A DNA stretch of 64,000 nucleotides. It comes from Antilocapra americana (lineage: Eukaryota > Chordata > Mammalia > Artiodactyla > Antilocapridae). A model generated the notes under the pieces. That model ran no database searches. It saw only the letters and a list, made by a program, of their open reading frames with translations, and was not told where the DNA came from. The stretch lies in assembly GCA_007570785.1 (NCBI GenBank), contig ML660774.1, positions 2,056,027-2,120,026 of the forward strand, read 5' to 3'. Below, in pieces: positions 23,331 through 34,985 of this stretch. How positions within the stretch are numbered: the first letter of the stretch is position 1; every line of letters starts with the position of its first letter. The translations under genes and the position numbers were made by a program.

Positions 23331-23607
23331 GAGCAGTGCGACACCTTCAGAGGTGATCCGATAACCTGGACACTACTCAGTGACCGATGCACACGATATG
23401 CTGGGCAAAGGGATAATTCATACCCCTGACAGGACAGAAGAAAATGCACAGAATTCCATTACACTATGCAGAGAAGTGTACAATGCATGAATTGTCGACT
23501 TTCATAACTTTCCATTAGTATTTTCAGACTGCAGTTGACCATGGATGCCTGAAGTTGCAGGAAGTAAAGCTGTAGGCAGGGAGACCATGGACAAGGGGAG
23601 CCTGCTG

Positions 23608-24967
23608 TACTGAGCTATCTTCTTTTCCTATGCATCTCATTTTTAGCTATGCCCTCCCTCTTTCTCCAAATTCACTAATTCTCTCATTAAGTGTATCTCA
23701 TATGTGACAGCTCATTTATTTTTGCTTCAGTGGCTATTTCATTCTGTTTATGCAATATATTCCATTGTTCAAAGCTGCCTGTTCTTTTTTCCTAGTGTCT
23801 TGACCTTAAATTTCGTAAAAATGTAAAACATACTATGGTCCTAAGTGCTTCTTGGTCTAATTGTGCCACTTATTATGCCTTATGATTCTTGCTTCTGGAA
23901 GTTCATTCCAGAACAAATTACTGATTTGTAATTTTCTTATGTGTAGCCTGAAATCTGCATAATGCATAGTAATTGTTGTAATTTTTCTCTGTGAGCATCC
24001 TTCCTCTCCTGCTTGGTGGGTGCATTCCTCCTGAGCAATTTGCCTTTGTTTCTCTGTAGCTGCAGAAGTTCCATCAACCTGCTTTAAGTTGTGTAACTTT
24101 TGCACCTTGAGATTTTTCAGCACACAAATGTGGTGTAAATTCCTAACCAATTTCCATATGAAGTGCACGTTTAAGCCTTTGTATCTTTATGAGAAACTTT
24201 TTGGTTGGTCAGATTTGAAGCAGAGAAAGACATTTATCCTTTCTGTGCCAAAAGATGATTTATTCCCCCCCTCCCCCATGTGCAGTGGGATTTACTCCTT
24301 CAAGATTCCAATTCTCCAGGTGTCTGTCATCTCACTCCCCTCAAGGGTGATCTGGGGGGTTCTCACCACTTCTCCTGTGTGGGCACTCACCCCAGTGACC
24401 CCCTGGTGACCAGTCACATCTACATGGCAGTGATCGGATCTGTTAACAACTACGGTTTATTGATTAACACTTTCTTCTTTATTTCTGGTATTTGATGATT
24501 TTCTTCTCTTGGAAGCTCAGGTATACATTCAAAACAAGGTATTTGTAGTAAGTGGAATTTAAATTTAAATTAGTATACATTTTTTTCTAACAAGATCTTG
24601 AACTTCAATTGATTTCAATAATAGTAGTTTAAATTATTAGAAGATTGTCTTTAAAACCAGTTCCTTGGATATAACTTCAACAAAAAAGAGAGGAGAGATT
24701 CTCTCAGAGAAAAATGGTAACAATGGCTGTGTATTATATAAAACTCAACCTACACATTAAAAAAAATACAAATCACATTTCGAATGAAGTCCATGAGCAA
24801 AACTCAGCAGTCGTAATAAACAGCAAAAGTAGACCAGGAAGCACTTACAATCTCAATGTTTCATGTTAATAATTTTTCTTAACCAAACTCTATCTTAATT
24901 TCCAAAAATATAACATGAAGAAATGACTGAATCTACCTATTAGGGTTTTTGAACGGATGTATGTATC
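23608..24967. other. Unassigned intergenic DNA
   Basis: Frames at minus 23857-24168 and plus 24089-24409 are about 100 codons but have no recognised domain. Composition is somewhat less AT-rich at 24260-24430. Confidence 0.45.
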
Positions 24968-25330
24968 AGCGTACTTTATTAGTCAGTCAAGGTTACTATG
25001 GAAAAACCTACCAAGCCAAATTGCAGTGACTTGGCAGGAAAACATGTTCCTCACTCAGATCAAGTCTGACATGCATCGCTGGAAATTGCCTCTACTTGCT
25101 TGACTCAAGAAACAAGACTGTCTTCCTCTAGAAATGCTTCTGTCATTGCAAGCATCTGTTCACATGGCTTCCAGGTCCTCTAAGCAGAGAACACGGAGGG
25201 TGGACAGAGGGCACTGCCTCGGCCCAGAATTAGCACACTTCAGATTGGGGCAGTGTATTGACCAAAGTAGTCATGAGGGCTCAGTTAAGTGGTGTGAAGG
25301 CTAGGAAACATGGGGTGGCATCGGAATATG
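24968..25330 (+). repeat. Ancient mammalian interspersed repeat
   Basis: 'agtcaaggttactatgg', 'cagtgacttggcaggaaaa', 'ttcacatggcttccaggtcc' and 'attgaccaaagtagtcatga' follow an old repeat that reads 'gtggcttaaaaca...attggccaaagcaagtcacatgg' in better copies. The relic at 52105-52450 has the same order. Family name not recalled with certainty. Confidence 0.45.
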
Positions 25331-25369
25331 TGATGAGCATTAACTGCCTTTACCACAAATATATAAATA

Positions 25370-25440
25370 TTTTATAATAAGATCTTGCCCATATTAAACA
25401 CTCAATACAGATTAGCTATTATCATTATTATTATGAATAG
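25370..25440 (+). repeat. MIR 3' end
   Basis: 'atcttgcccatattaaacac' then 'tcaatacagattagctatta' equals the MIR tail ('cacatagtaagcactcaataaatgttagctatta'). Confidence 0.5.
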
Positions 25441-25689
25441 CACGGTGATTAATATGTTTACATCCAAATATCTAACACAGTTAGGTTATTTCATTAAGAT
25501 TCCTGGAAGAACACTTATTATGTTATAGGGTATGGGTATTTGTGGACTTCTTATAAAGGTTGTCAAATTTATTTTAAGAATGAGGTTGTTATAAATTTAT
25601 CACAGGCATTTGTATGTCTATTTCATCGGATAAATGACAATAGTAAATATGTTTTTACAACATGTCTATGGATTTTCAAGTCTACTTAC

Positions 25690-27270
25690 TAATCTTGCTT
25701 TATTTCATTAGCTTAACAAATTGCATTTTCTCTTAATTTGCATTTATATAATTACTTTTGTGAGGTTGAACATTTTTATGTATTTATACTGGTTATTAGA
25801 TTCTGATGTAGAGAAAATTACCCATTTGTAACCTATGCCCATGTAGCTATTCGTGACTTCAATGTTTTTAACTCACCAATTTGTAATGGCTTTTCGTTGC
25901 AAAAAGTCAATCCTTTTTGCAGATAATGGCTAAAAATGTTTGCCTTCATCTTTCATGGCTCTTTATACTTTAGTATCTTTGGATATGAAACTATTCCTGA
26001 AAAGATTTTAAATGTCCTTTTATTGTATGTCCTTTTTTTGTATTAACCCTTTATCATCATATAAAGATCCTCACTTTTTCTCGTAAATTTCTTTGCTGGG
26101 AAGTCTATGTAATATTAATTAAATTGTGACTTATTTACTATTAACACAGCCATGCCTGTTTTTCTTTTATTAAAATTTCTACAATGTATCTTTTTCCATC
26201 CTTTTACTTTAAAAATGTATAAATAATTATAATTGAAATGAGTTTTTTTTTGTACACAGAGTATAGTGGAAGCATGTTTACTAATCCACTCTGTCAACCA
26301 CTGTCTTGGTAATAATGTAATTATTTATTTGTTAGAGTTTAAGTCTGACATTTAAATTTTTCTATTGTTTCTTCTCTTTCTCTTTCATTTATTGTACTTG
26401 CCTTTCTATTTTCCTTGAATGTGTAAAGATCTTATATTTATTTATCTGTAGTGTGTTTGATTGTAATTCTTTGCATAACCTTTTAACTCTTTGCTCATTA
26501 CATTATACACACATAACTTATCTCAGTCCACAGGTGTCCACACTTCACTAATTTGAATGAAATGGAGACATTGCATGTCCTGTTAAATTTCTTTCATCTA
26601 CAATATAATTGCTTTAAAATTTTCCTCTATACATTTAAAAACCATTAAAGACGTTTTCACAATTCTCACTTCAACTGTCAAACATAATTTAAATGCTCAA
26701 ATGGAGACTAAAAGCCAAACATATATGCCCATATTTTTGCTTACTGTGTTATTTTTTTCTTTTTGAAATATCAAAGTTTCTTTTTTAAATCATTTCTTTT
26801 CTCTTTTAGAGACCTTCCTTTAGCCATTCTTTAGGATAGGAATGCCTGTGACAAACTGTCTTTGTTTTTCTTTACCTGAGACTGTTTTCAGTGATCTGTC
26901 ACACTCAATATTGTTACTGGTTTTACATTTCTGGATTTATGTTTTCTTTCAGTATGTGAAAAAATATTGTACTACTCCTTTCTGATTTCCATGGTTTCTG
27001 ATAAGAAATTTGAAAGTGAAAGTGCAAGTCTCTCAGTCCTATTGAACTCATTGCAAACCCCACACCAGAACGCAGAAGTGGGTAGCCTTTCCCTTCTCCA
27101 GGGGATCTTTCCAACCCAGGGATGGAACCCAGGTCTCCCGTATTGCAGGTAGACTTTTTACCAGCTGAGCCACAAGGAAATAAGAAATTTACTATTATTT
27201 AAATTGGATTTTTCCCAATAAATAACCTGTGGTTTTTCTCTAGATGTCTTACAAAGTTTTTTTATTTGAC
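25690..27270 (-). mobile_element. Old L1 ORF2 fragment(s), antisense, with nested SINE
   Basis: Reverse-complement L1 text: 'gtgaggttgaacatttttat', 'tattaaccctttatcatcat', 'atctttttccatccttttac', 'caactgtcaaacataattta', 'gagaccttcctttagccatt' and 'gatttccatggtttctgata'. Order agrees with an old L1 running right to left. A gap or rearrangement around 26050-26130 is likely, so it may be two pieces. No intact frame. The SINE at 27012-27179 cuts it. Confidence 0.7.
27012..27179 (-). mobile_element. Bov-A2-type SINE with perfect 11-bp target duplication
   Basis: 'gaaagtgaaagtgcaagtct' to 'ccagctgagccacaaggaa'. The direct repeat ATAAGAAATTT at 27001-27011 and 27180-27190 is exact and reconstitutes continuous L1 text when the SINE is removed. 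An internal deletion (about 27045-27070) removed part of the usual body. Confidence 0.95.
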
Positions 27271-28089
27271 AAGTTCAATTCATTAAGAAGACAACCAGTT
27301 ACCATTGACCTTCCTACCAGAAATGAGGTACTATAATAAAAACTGGTTTGTTTATGTTTTGTTTTGTTTACCACTGAGAGAACTTTATTGTGAAACTTAA
27401 GGGGGCAAGGACGGGGTGAGACAGGTAAGGACAGGGAGATAATCTGCAAACATCATTCAGGTCATCCAAGATTTACTTCAAATATTTGTGCCCATATATT
27501 TTGGGGAACTCAAATTGAGAGCTAATCTTCACTCTTAATAATATGTACTTCACAGTAGATTTTTTTTCTTCTATACTTTGCAACACCAAACTCTTACAGT
27601 TCTTACCAAATATTCAGTAAAGAGACTAGTTACACACATCCAAATATTTTACCCATTACTACTATTTATAAAATTAAATTATTATTTATAAAATTATAGG
27701 GCCTCCCTATAAAATTAAATTTTCAATTATAATATTAAAAAAGCATTCATGTGGCTGAATCAGGAAACTGCCAACTTTGTTTACTGGATAACATGTGGGC
27801 TATTTAACTGAATACACTGAGATTCTAATTTCAATTCTGGCACTGACTGAGCCAAACAAACTAATGTCAATCTTTCATTTTCTGATTCCTCATCTTGAAT
27901 ACAAAAGACCATGATGTAAAAACTACGATAATGTAGGGCACTGTTTTGGACAATAACACCATTCTTATTTTTAGATGCCTCAGGCTTCAAGAAATTTTCA
28001 AGATAAGAAGTAATTTCTCTGGAAACCTGGGTATGGCTAACATACCATATAGCACAGAAAATCTCCTCAATACTCTATAATGACATATG
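27271..28089. other. Unassigned DNA with a MIR-like patch
   Basis: 27795-27935 ('tctaatttcaattctggcac', 'tctgattcctcatcttgaat') resembles MIR in plus orientation. The rest is unrecognised AT-rich DNA. Confidence 0.4.
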
Positions 28090-28206
28090 TAAAAAGAGTG
28101 ATATATGTATATGTATATGTATAACTGATCCACTTTTCTGTACAACAAAAACTAAGACAATATTCTATATCAACTATATTCCAGTAAAAATTAACTAAAA
28201 AAAAAG
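28090..28206 (+). mobile_element. L1 3' terminus
   Basis: 'tataactgatccacttttct', 'gtacaacaaaaactaag', 'atcaactatattccagtaaa', then an A-rich tail: the terminal part of an L1 3' UTR. It is the sense counterpart of the antisense tail at 257-657. Confidence 0.75.
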
Positions 28207-28513
28207 GAAAAGACCTTATAAAGATTTAAGAGTAAATATTGTCAACTACATGAAATTCTTTTGAGAATATTAAGAATACTGTTCCACAAAAAACAGAGAC
28301 ACCACCTAAAGTAGAAAGAGACCAGTTTCCAAAAGAAATCTCAGTCTAATTTTTGACTAATGGAATGACTCATAATATGAAGCATATATAGAAAATCCTC
28401 AACATTTATATGGAGTTTTACAAATCGGACTAAAAGTTATCAAGAAAGTTTGCAATGGAAAGACACTTTGGAGTCCTCAAACTTCTGTGAGATAGAAACT
28501 GCCTAGGGAAGCT
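28207..28513. other. Unassigned AT-rich DNA
   Basis: Nothing recognised. Confidence 0.5.
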
Positions 28514-28727
28514 TTGTGGTTGTTTGAGTTCCTAAATCATGTCTGACTCTTTGGTGACCCCATGGACTGTAGCCAACAGGCTCCTCTGTCCATGGGATTT
28601 CCCAGGCAAGACTACTGGAGTGGGTTGCCATTTCCTTCTCTGGGGGATCTTCCCAACCCAGGGATTGGATCCATATTTCTTGCTTTGGCAGGTGGATTCT
28701 TTACCAGTGAGCCACAAGAAAAGTCCC
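28514..28727 (-). mobile_element. Bov-tA SINE
   Basis: 'gaccccatggactgtagcca', 'ccaggcaagactactggagt', 'tcttcccaacccagggattg', 'ggtggattctttaccagtga'. Flanks GGGAAGCT (28506-28513) and GGGAAAGCT (28729-28737) may be a duplication differing by one base. Confidence 0.92.
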
Positions 28728-28760
28728 TGGGAAAGCTATTTAGTTTTAAATTCTCCTTGT

Positions 28761-28925
28761 GGAGGCAAAAGGAGAAGAGGGCAGCAGAGGATGAGATGGC
28801 TAGGTAGCTTCACTGACTCACTGGATATGAATTTGAGCAAACTCTCGGAGATAGAGGTGGAGAGAGGAGCCTGGTCTGCTGTAGTCCATGAGGTCACAAA
28901 GAGTTCATGACTCAGCAACTGAACA
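28761..28925 (+). mobile_element. BovB 3'-terminal fragment
   Basis: 'gcagcagaggatgagatggc', 'gcttcactgactcactggat', 'aatttgagcaaactctcgga' and 'tgactcagcaactgaacag' are the last 165 bp of BovB. Variants such as 'gcagcagagg' and 'cagcaactgaaca' suggest an older subfamily than the 7749 and 36205 copies. Confidence 0.88.
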
Positions 28926-30735
28926 GTATCAACATACAGGTCATGTCTTAGAAATATGAAGACGTCTCAGACTTCAAAGACCCAGATGATTTGCCAAGAG
29001 AAAACCATGAATCAGAGAACCATACCCAAGAGTAAGAACTTCATCCTCATCAAGGAGATCTTCCTCTCCTTAAAGCAGGGGTATCTGGCGTCAGGTGCCT
29101 GGATGGGTCTCAGAGCCATTTCCTGCTCCCAGGAAATTCAGTGCTGCCTTGTGAGAATCCCAGCCAAGCCCCGTGGGAATGAGAACAGGAGGAACTGAAA
29201 CAGAGGGACTCGGCTCCTGCCCTTAGAGAGGCCAGCAGAGCCATGATGACAGCACGTTCATTTACTTTTTCCTCACACTGTACCTTTCTTTGTTCCTACC
29301 AGCAGCCCTCTAAAATGCAAGGGTTATTTAATACTTCAAGCAATCCTTTGTGCTCAGTGCCACACTTAATATCTCCTATATTTTCCTGTCCAATCATCCG
29401 AAGACCGTGCTCTAAATGTAGATAAATATCACCTCTACAAATTTTCCCTGTGTAACCCACCCAGTCATTGAAATAGATCCAATATGTTGATAATCACTTT
29501 TGACTGTCTGTTGAAATATACAATCATATGAGAAATATGAATACCCAGTTTGTTGAACTCATAACCTTTGAATGGTTTCAATGAAATATCTACTCCTGAA
29601 TAGGAGGTTAAAGGCATTCTTCTGAGCTAAATCTGCTACAGTCTTCCTGCAACGTAACTGTACTCATTTAAATTTCATTCTGCCATGTGCTGAATGAGGG
29701 TCTTTCTCCCTTTCCACCAAGCAATTAGCAGCAATTTCGATTAGACCTTGACAGTGGTAAGAGTCATATTTCTTGATTTCAAATTCTCAGATGCTGCATA
29801 TATTGAGAGGATTTTTATGTCATCAGTTCTAACTGACTTTATGTTGATGATATTTAAGCGTTGAAGAAATAGTTAAGAAAGCTCTAGTTTTAGAATCTCT
29901 ATTGTATCAAATTACTACCTACTGCAGTCCATTGCCTTCCATAAAGAAAAGCTTCCTTTAATAAAAACAATAAGTAACTCGCAAGCTGGTGAAAGCTGTT
30001 TTCCAACTAAGTAAATCGTGACAATGGAAATAAATTCTTCCATGGTTGGTGAAGTATATTGTCTATAGTAAGACAGATGCTTTCTCAAGCTTATTATAAA
30101 AAGAGAGGCAGCTTTATTTTGTTCCTATTGATGGGTTTGTCCAACCATAAAAGATGCATTTCCTCATATTTACCATTTCTTTCTGCTGATTATTACCAAC
30201 ACAGTGAACTGGTAAATGCAAATTTTAAGGAGAAAATTTTTGATAGCAAATTAAAAACAAAGTTTGATAGTTTTTTTTTTAGGTCATTAAAATAAAATGC
30301 ACAATACAGCTTGTAAAAATACTTCATTAAACAAAAAAGAGATAAAAATATCACATACAAAAAGGCACTGAAAATGGGTGCTTGAGAGATTATGTAATAA
30401 AAAAGTAAATGAAATAACTCTGGAGATTTTCCATCTCAGTATGAGTAGCCAAAAGTTAACTACTGAAGCATTGGGACTGTTAAGAATAAGTTAACAGCAT
30501 GCCTTCCACCAAGAAGTATTTTTAAAATAATGCCTTTGAATATTTATATTCTAACAATCAAATAATTTGAAGATTATTCTTCAACTGTAAAACTTGAACA
30601 TCTAAGAAAAAATTCAGCAAAAAATTCAAATCCCAATTTCAATTTCTTTTTTTTTCTGCTAAAATCTTTAGATTTTAAAAACGGCATTTTTATGATTGGA
30701 ATTCTCTCTCCCACAGCTTCAGATAAAACATTATA
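28926..30735. other. Unassigned intergenic DNA
   Basis: About 1.8 kb; 29000-29250 is GC-richer than its surroundings. No repeat, gene or RNA recognised; frames near 28956-29425 have no domain features. Confidence 0.5.
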
Positions 30736-30943
30736 GAGCTGATCCTTGAACAACACAGGCCTGAAATACAGGTCCACTTACATGTGGATTTATTTCAATA
30801 GTAAAAGTCACAGTACTATATGGTCTGCATATTCGTAACCAAGGATGTAGAGTCAACCCAGGGCTGACTATAAAGTTATATTTGGATTTCAGCTGTGCTA
30901 ATGGTCCATTCCTCTAACTCCCATGTTGTTCAAGGGTCAACTG
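30736..30943. mobile_element. MER2-like Tigger MITE
   Basis: Ends 'gagctgatccttgaacaac' and 'gttgttcaagggtcaactg' are inverted repeats of the type CAGTTGACCCTTGAACAAC. Left flank TA at 30734-30735; the right flank reads CA, a likely mutated TA. About 208 bp, non-autonomous, old. Confidence 0.8.
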
Positions 30944-30997
30944 CATTTAAAAGAGAAATCATTACATACAATTAGAGAGGGAAAAATGTGCCAACAT

Positions 30998-31210
30998 AGA
31001 CTTCCCTGGTGGCTCAGGGGTAAAGAAACTTCCTGCAGTGCAGGACACACAGGTTCGATCCCTGGGTCAGGAAGATCTCCTGGATAAGGAAATGGCTACC
31101 TATTACAGTATTCTTGCCTGGGAAATCCCATGGACAGAGGAGCCTTGTGGGCTACAGTTCATGGGGTCGCTAAAGAGTTAGACATGACTTGGGGACTAAA
31201 CAGTGAGAGC
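30998..31210 (+). mobile_element. Bov-tA SINE, full length, with 13-bp target duplication
   Basis: Starts 'agacttccctggtggctcag' and ends 'gggactaaacagtgag'. Flanking repeats AATGTGCCAACAT (30985-30997) and AATGTGTCAATAT (31211-31223) differ by two transitions and fix both ends. Confidence 0.96.
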
Positions 31211-31700
31211 AATGTGTCAATATTTCCTTCTAACCCCCAATTAAGATTTTTAACAACAAAATTTAATTTATTTTTGAAATGAATATAAGCCTTAGAGAGA
31301 ATCTACAGATAACTTGATTCAGGAAGCCAGGTTATCCATTCAAAATGATCTGTGTAACTACTACAAACAAATTGCATGCTAGACTAATAGGATTTTTGCT
31401 TTGCATTTAGGGGCTTAGCCTTTAATTGCTGAAATGCAAAGAATGTCTTATTTACAGAGTGGAAGGATTTACTACTAATTTACACTGATGTATACATGGT
31501 CCATAGTCACTACACCTTTCTTAGGAAAACCAAGTAAGTACCTAAAAGGCTGGTGAGTATGTTTCTTTAAAGTAGACTGGAAATAAATATAATAATAATA
31601 ATAAAAGACTGGTATTTTATGGGCAATGTAGGAGAAGCTAGAGAATTCCTACTACACGTGTGTATCACATTCTAGGGATCTGAATATTCCTGGAACCAGA
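31211..31700. other. Unassigned DNA
   Basis: No element recognised; a short ATA run lies at about 31585-31602. Confidence 0.5.
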
Positions 31701-31711
31701 AATATTGTCTC

Positions 31712-31936
31712 TGCGCCCTGCCATGCTAAGTCACTTCAGCTGTGTGTGATTCTCTGCCACCCTGTGGACTGCAGCCTGTCAGGCTCCTCTGACCATGGAA
31801 TTCTCCAGGTAAGAATACTGGTGTGTGTTGCCATGCCTTCCTGCAGGGAATCTTCCAGACCCCGGATCAAACCCATGTCTCCTGCGGCTCCTGCATTGTA
31901 GGTGGATTCTTTACCACTGAGCCAAGGGGAATCCCC
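31712..31936 (-). mobile_element. Bov-tA SINE with perfect 11-bp target duplication
   Basis: 'gccatgctaagtcacttcag' to 'accactgagccaaggggaat'. AATATTGTCTC at 31701-31711 is repeated exactly at 31937-31947, fixing both ends. Confidence 0.96.
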
Positions 31937-32059
31937 AATATTGTCTCCACTCTTACACAACTCTGAATATTTGATATTTGTGGATGAAATGTAATTTTTG
32001 CTTTTGAATGTCTATTATCTGGAATTAAAGATGTTTGTATTACAAACAATAAGGGAATA

Positions 32060-32369
32060 CAGGTATACCTCAAAGATACTGTGGGTTACATTTTAGACTA
32101 CCACAGGAAAATGAATATCATAATAAAGCAATTAATATACATTTTTTAGCTTCCCAGTGCTTATAAAATTATGGTACCACTGTATTGTAGTCTATTAAGT
32201 CTACAACAGTACTAGATAAAAAAATGTACACATCTTAATTAAAAAATAATGCTGCTAGGAAATGGCATCGACAGATTTGCTTGACACAGGCTTGCCACAA
32301 ACTTTCAACTTGCAAAAAATACAGTGTGAAGTGAAATGAAGAGAAGCAAAATAAAATGAGGTGTGCTTG
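32060..32369. mobile_element. Tigger1-type internally deleted DNA transposon
   Basis: Ends CAGGTATACCTC (32060) and GAGGTGTGCTTG (to 32369) are inverted repeats of the CAGGCATACCTCG type. TA flanks are intact on both sides (32058-32059, 32370-32371). 'gtagtctattaagt' and 'cacaggcttgccacaaac' are recognisable Tigger1 subterminal segments. About 310 bp, no transposase. Confidence 0.88.
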
Positions 32370-32371
32370 TA

Positions 32372-32622
32372 ACTGCAATGTGACAGCAAAATACAATATT
32401 CTATATTTCAGGAATTGCTATCAGTAATGATTAAACACTGCATTTACACTGATATTTTATGTAAAAATGAGATAGAGTTATCATTTCATTGACATTCCAG
32501 ATCAAATGAGAAACCTCCATAATCCAGAATGACCCCTTCTCCCTTGGAGTCTCTAGAAAGGATTACTGGGGAATAGGATGCTGATCAAAATAAATCAATT
32601 TAGAGTTAAAAGGAGTCAAGCT
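32372..32622. other. Unassigned DNA
   Basis: No element recognised. Confidence 0.5.
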
Positions 32623-32633
32623 CCAAAGTAATG

Positions 32634-32851
32634 TTTGCTTTCTTGCTCACTCCTGTCCGATTCTTTTATAACCCAATGGACTAACAGCCCGCCAGGCTCC
32701 TCTGAGCATGGAATTTTCCAGGCAAGAATGCTGGAGTTGGTTGCCATTTCCTACTTCAGGGAATCTTTCTGACTCAGGGATCAAACTTTTGTCTCCTGGG
32801 TCTCCTGCATTGCAGGCAGACTCTTTACTGCTGAACCAGCAGGGAGGCCTT
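32634..32851 (-). mobile_element. Bov-tA SINE
   Basis: 'actaacagcccgccaggctc', 'ccaggcaagaatgctggagt', 'ctcctgcattgcaggcagac', 'gctgaaccagcagggaggcc'. Flanks CCAAAGTAATG (32623-32633) and CTAAAATAATG (32852-32862) look like an 11-bp duplication with two changes. Confidence 0.93.
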
Positions 32852-32910
32852 CTAAAATAATGAACCTGACTCTACAATAACTGAGTAGCAGGTAGCAATG
32901 GAACTGAGCC

Positions 32911-33502
32911 TTGTTGTTGCTGTTTGGTCATTCATTTGTGTCCAATTCTTTGCGGCCTCATGGACTGCAACTTGCCATGCTTCCCTGTCCTTCACCATCT
33001 CCTGGAGCTTGCTCAAACTCATGTCCATCGAGTTGATGGTGCCATCCAACCATCTCATCCTCTGTCATCCCCTTCTTCTCCTGCCTTCAATCTTTCCCAG
33101 AATCAGGGTCTTTTCAGATGAGTCACTTCTTTGCATCAGGTGGCCAAAGTATTGGAGTTTCAACTTCAGCATCAGTCCTTCCAATGAATATTCAGGGCTG
33201 ATTTCCTTTTGGATGGACTGGTTGGATCTCCTTGCAGTCCAAGGGAGTCTCAAGAGTCTTTTCCAGCACCATAGTTCAAAAGCATCAATTCTTTGGCACT
33301 CAGCCTTCTTTATAGTCCAACTCTCACATGCATACATGACTACTGGAAAAACCATAGCTTTGGCTAGATGTACTTTTGTTGGCAAAGTAATGTCTCTGCT
33401 TTTTTGTATGTTGTCTAGATTTGTCAAAGCTTTTCTTCCAAGGAGCAAGCAACTTTTAATTTCATGGCTGCAGGAATCTAGCCCAGGGGAATAAAGTCAG
33501 CC
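32911..33502 (-). mobile_element. BovB LINE 3' fragment
   Basis: Antisense from 'gttgttgctgtttggtcatt' to 'ggggaataaagtcagcc', with a small deletion after 'atttcatggctgca'. Minus translation includes FPVVMYACESWTIKKAECQR, AFELWCWKRLLRLPWTARRS and [12 protein letters not shown]. It covers the same ORF2 C-terminal segment as the 7749 and 36205 copies. The 198-codon plus frame at 32898-33494 is its antisense shadow. Confidence 0.94.
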
Positions 33503-34015
33503 TAGGTCACAGGAAGTTGTGAGAATTAGAGTTTCTAGTCCTCCTCCTATTCTCCCCACTCTATTCCTCTTCTCATGTTTCAAACTCTCATTTTATTTTT
33601 CATCTCTCTTCTCCGTCCACTCACCTTAAATTTACTAGAATTAATAGCAAGAGTGAAGCTGAATTGGGGAAAATGTAAACATTCAATACATATAAAAACA
33701 ATGTTTAACTTCATTAGCAAACTTGGATAAGTTAATTATGAGAAAATATCTTTAGATAATTTTTTAAAAGAAAATAAGATTATAATGCAGTACAAAAGAT
33801 TGCACTTAGGTCTCATTCTAATTTTCAAAGTGGAATAAAACATCCTAGTAAGTATGAAAATTTAGATGACTCAGATTTCAAAGTTACTAAGAAAAAAATC
33901 TTATCACACTGAAAATATATCTCTATTTTGCTCTTTTAAAAGCCATAGTAAAGAAGAAAGAAAGAAAGAAACCAGAAAACAAAACAAGATCAAAACCCCA
34001 AAAGAAACTAGGAAA
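33503..34015. other. Unassigned DNA with a short (GAAA)n run
   Basis: Purine-rich AAAG/GAAA repeats at about 33953-33973; otherwise unrecognised. Confidence 0.5.
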
Positions 34016-34019
34016 ACTT

Positions 34020-34165
34020 TGAGAGGTGTTGAATATTTCTCTTCCCTTGATTTGGGGTGAAAGTATTCCTGGTTATTGCATATGTCCAGCTTTATCAAAA
34101 TGTACATATTAAATATCTGGAGTTTTTGTATAATAACTATACTTCAATAAAACTGTTTTAAAAAG
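34020..34165 (+). mobile_element. Old L1 3' end
   Basis: 'gtataataactatacttcaa' followed by 'taaaactgttttaaaaag' is a typical old L1 terminus ('...tatacctcaataaagctg...'). Confidence 0.55.
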
Positions 34166-34270
34166 AATAAAAACACTTTTTATCAAATAGTTATAATTGT
34201 GTTAATAAAAGTTCAGTCAACTAGAAGTTGTCTGCATTATTGTTGATGTTTTTTGTAATACTGGATTTTG

Positions 34271-34437
34271 TTGTTTTTGTTCAGGTGCCCAGTCGCATCT
34301 GACTCTTTTGTGACCCCATGGATTGAGATTTTGCCATTTCCTTTCTCCAAAGATCTTCCCAATGCAGGGAACAAACCCGTGTCTCTTGACTGCATCTCCT
34401 GAAGATGGATTCTTTACCTCTGAGCCAACAGATACCC
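34271..34437 (-). mobile_element. Bov-tA SINE with internal deletion
   Basis: 'cagtcgcatctgactctttt', 'gtgaccccatggattgagat', 'tttgccatttcctttctcc', 'gatggattctttacctctga'. About 40 bp between the 'catggact' and 'gccatttcc' boxes is missing. Confidence 0.88.
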
Positions 34438-34904
34438 TAACTGCTTTTTTTTTTAACAACTAATTCTCTAAATAATTTTTGGTGTCAAAGAATAAATAAA
34501 ACACAGCCTGTATTGTGTTAATGAAGATTATAATTTTAAAAGGCTAAAGTCTAAACAGAAAAAGATCTTCAAGTTGTCAGATGTACTCAGGTGATCCTTG
34601 TCTCTCCACAAACACACTGGTGCCCTGTCTCAAGTCATCACTGCTCACAAAGTTCTCGATTCAGCTCAGGGGTTTTAAAACAGCAAGAAACCAGCATATC
34701 CCAAACTTCATTTACTCAGTCAACAGAAACTACCCAACAAAAATAGGAAACTTTGGCAAGGCTTGCTCTATATTTGGTGGGCATAGAATTTACAAGTGAT
34801 TACATTTCAGTAATTAACTTCGAGAAAAATATGACCTTTTAAAATTAGTTTCTGAACTTTCTTATTTTATTTTTTTTATTGTAACAAATTCAAGAAAGAC
34901 TTTG
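34438..34904. other. Unassigned DNA
   Basis: No element recognised. Confidence 0.5.
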
Positions 34905-34985
34905 TTTTTGTTTTTGTTTTTTTTTACAATATTGTGTTGGTTTTGCCATACATTGACATGAATCTGCCATGGGTATACATGTGCT
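34905..34985 (-). mobile_element. Ruminant L1 (L1-BT type) 3' UTR, very short copy
   Basis: T-rich run then 'ttacaatattgtgttggttt', 'tgccatacattgacatgaat', 'ctgccatgggtatacatgtg', the antisense terminal 3' UTR of ruminant L1, cut after about 70 bp. Same segment as 60411-60475. Confidence 0.85.

Larger units (their letters stand above)
22350..23607 (-). mobile_element. Tigger/pogo-family DNA transposon with TA target sites
   Basis: Left end CAGTAGTTCCCTC (22350) and right end GGGGAGCCTGCTG (to 23607) form degenerate terminal inverted repeats of the CAGTAGTCCCC type. TA dinucleotides flank both ends (22348-22349, 23608-23609), as expected for a Tc1/mariner/pogo target. Inside, 'atagagcaattataataata' and 'gtggtctctctctcaaaata' are Tigger internal text. 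Without the nested SINE and AT repeat it is about 0.85 kb, so internally deleted. A decayed transposase N-terminus lies on the minus strand at 23121-23330. Not mobile. Confidence 0.8.

Noticed and set aside
23857..24409. Overlapping frames of about 105 codons on both strands
   Set aside because: No motif, no repeat match I can name, no splice or poly-A context. Kept as unassigned.
30998..31070. tRNA-like A and B boxes in the heads of full-length Bov-tA copies
   Set aside because: These are the tRNA-derived SINE promoter, not a tRNA gene; no cloverleaf with acceptor stem is present.
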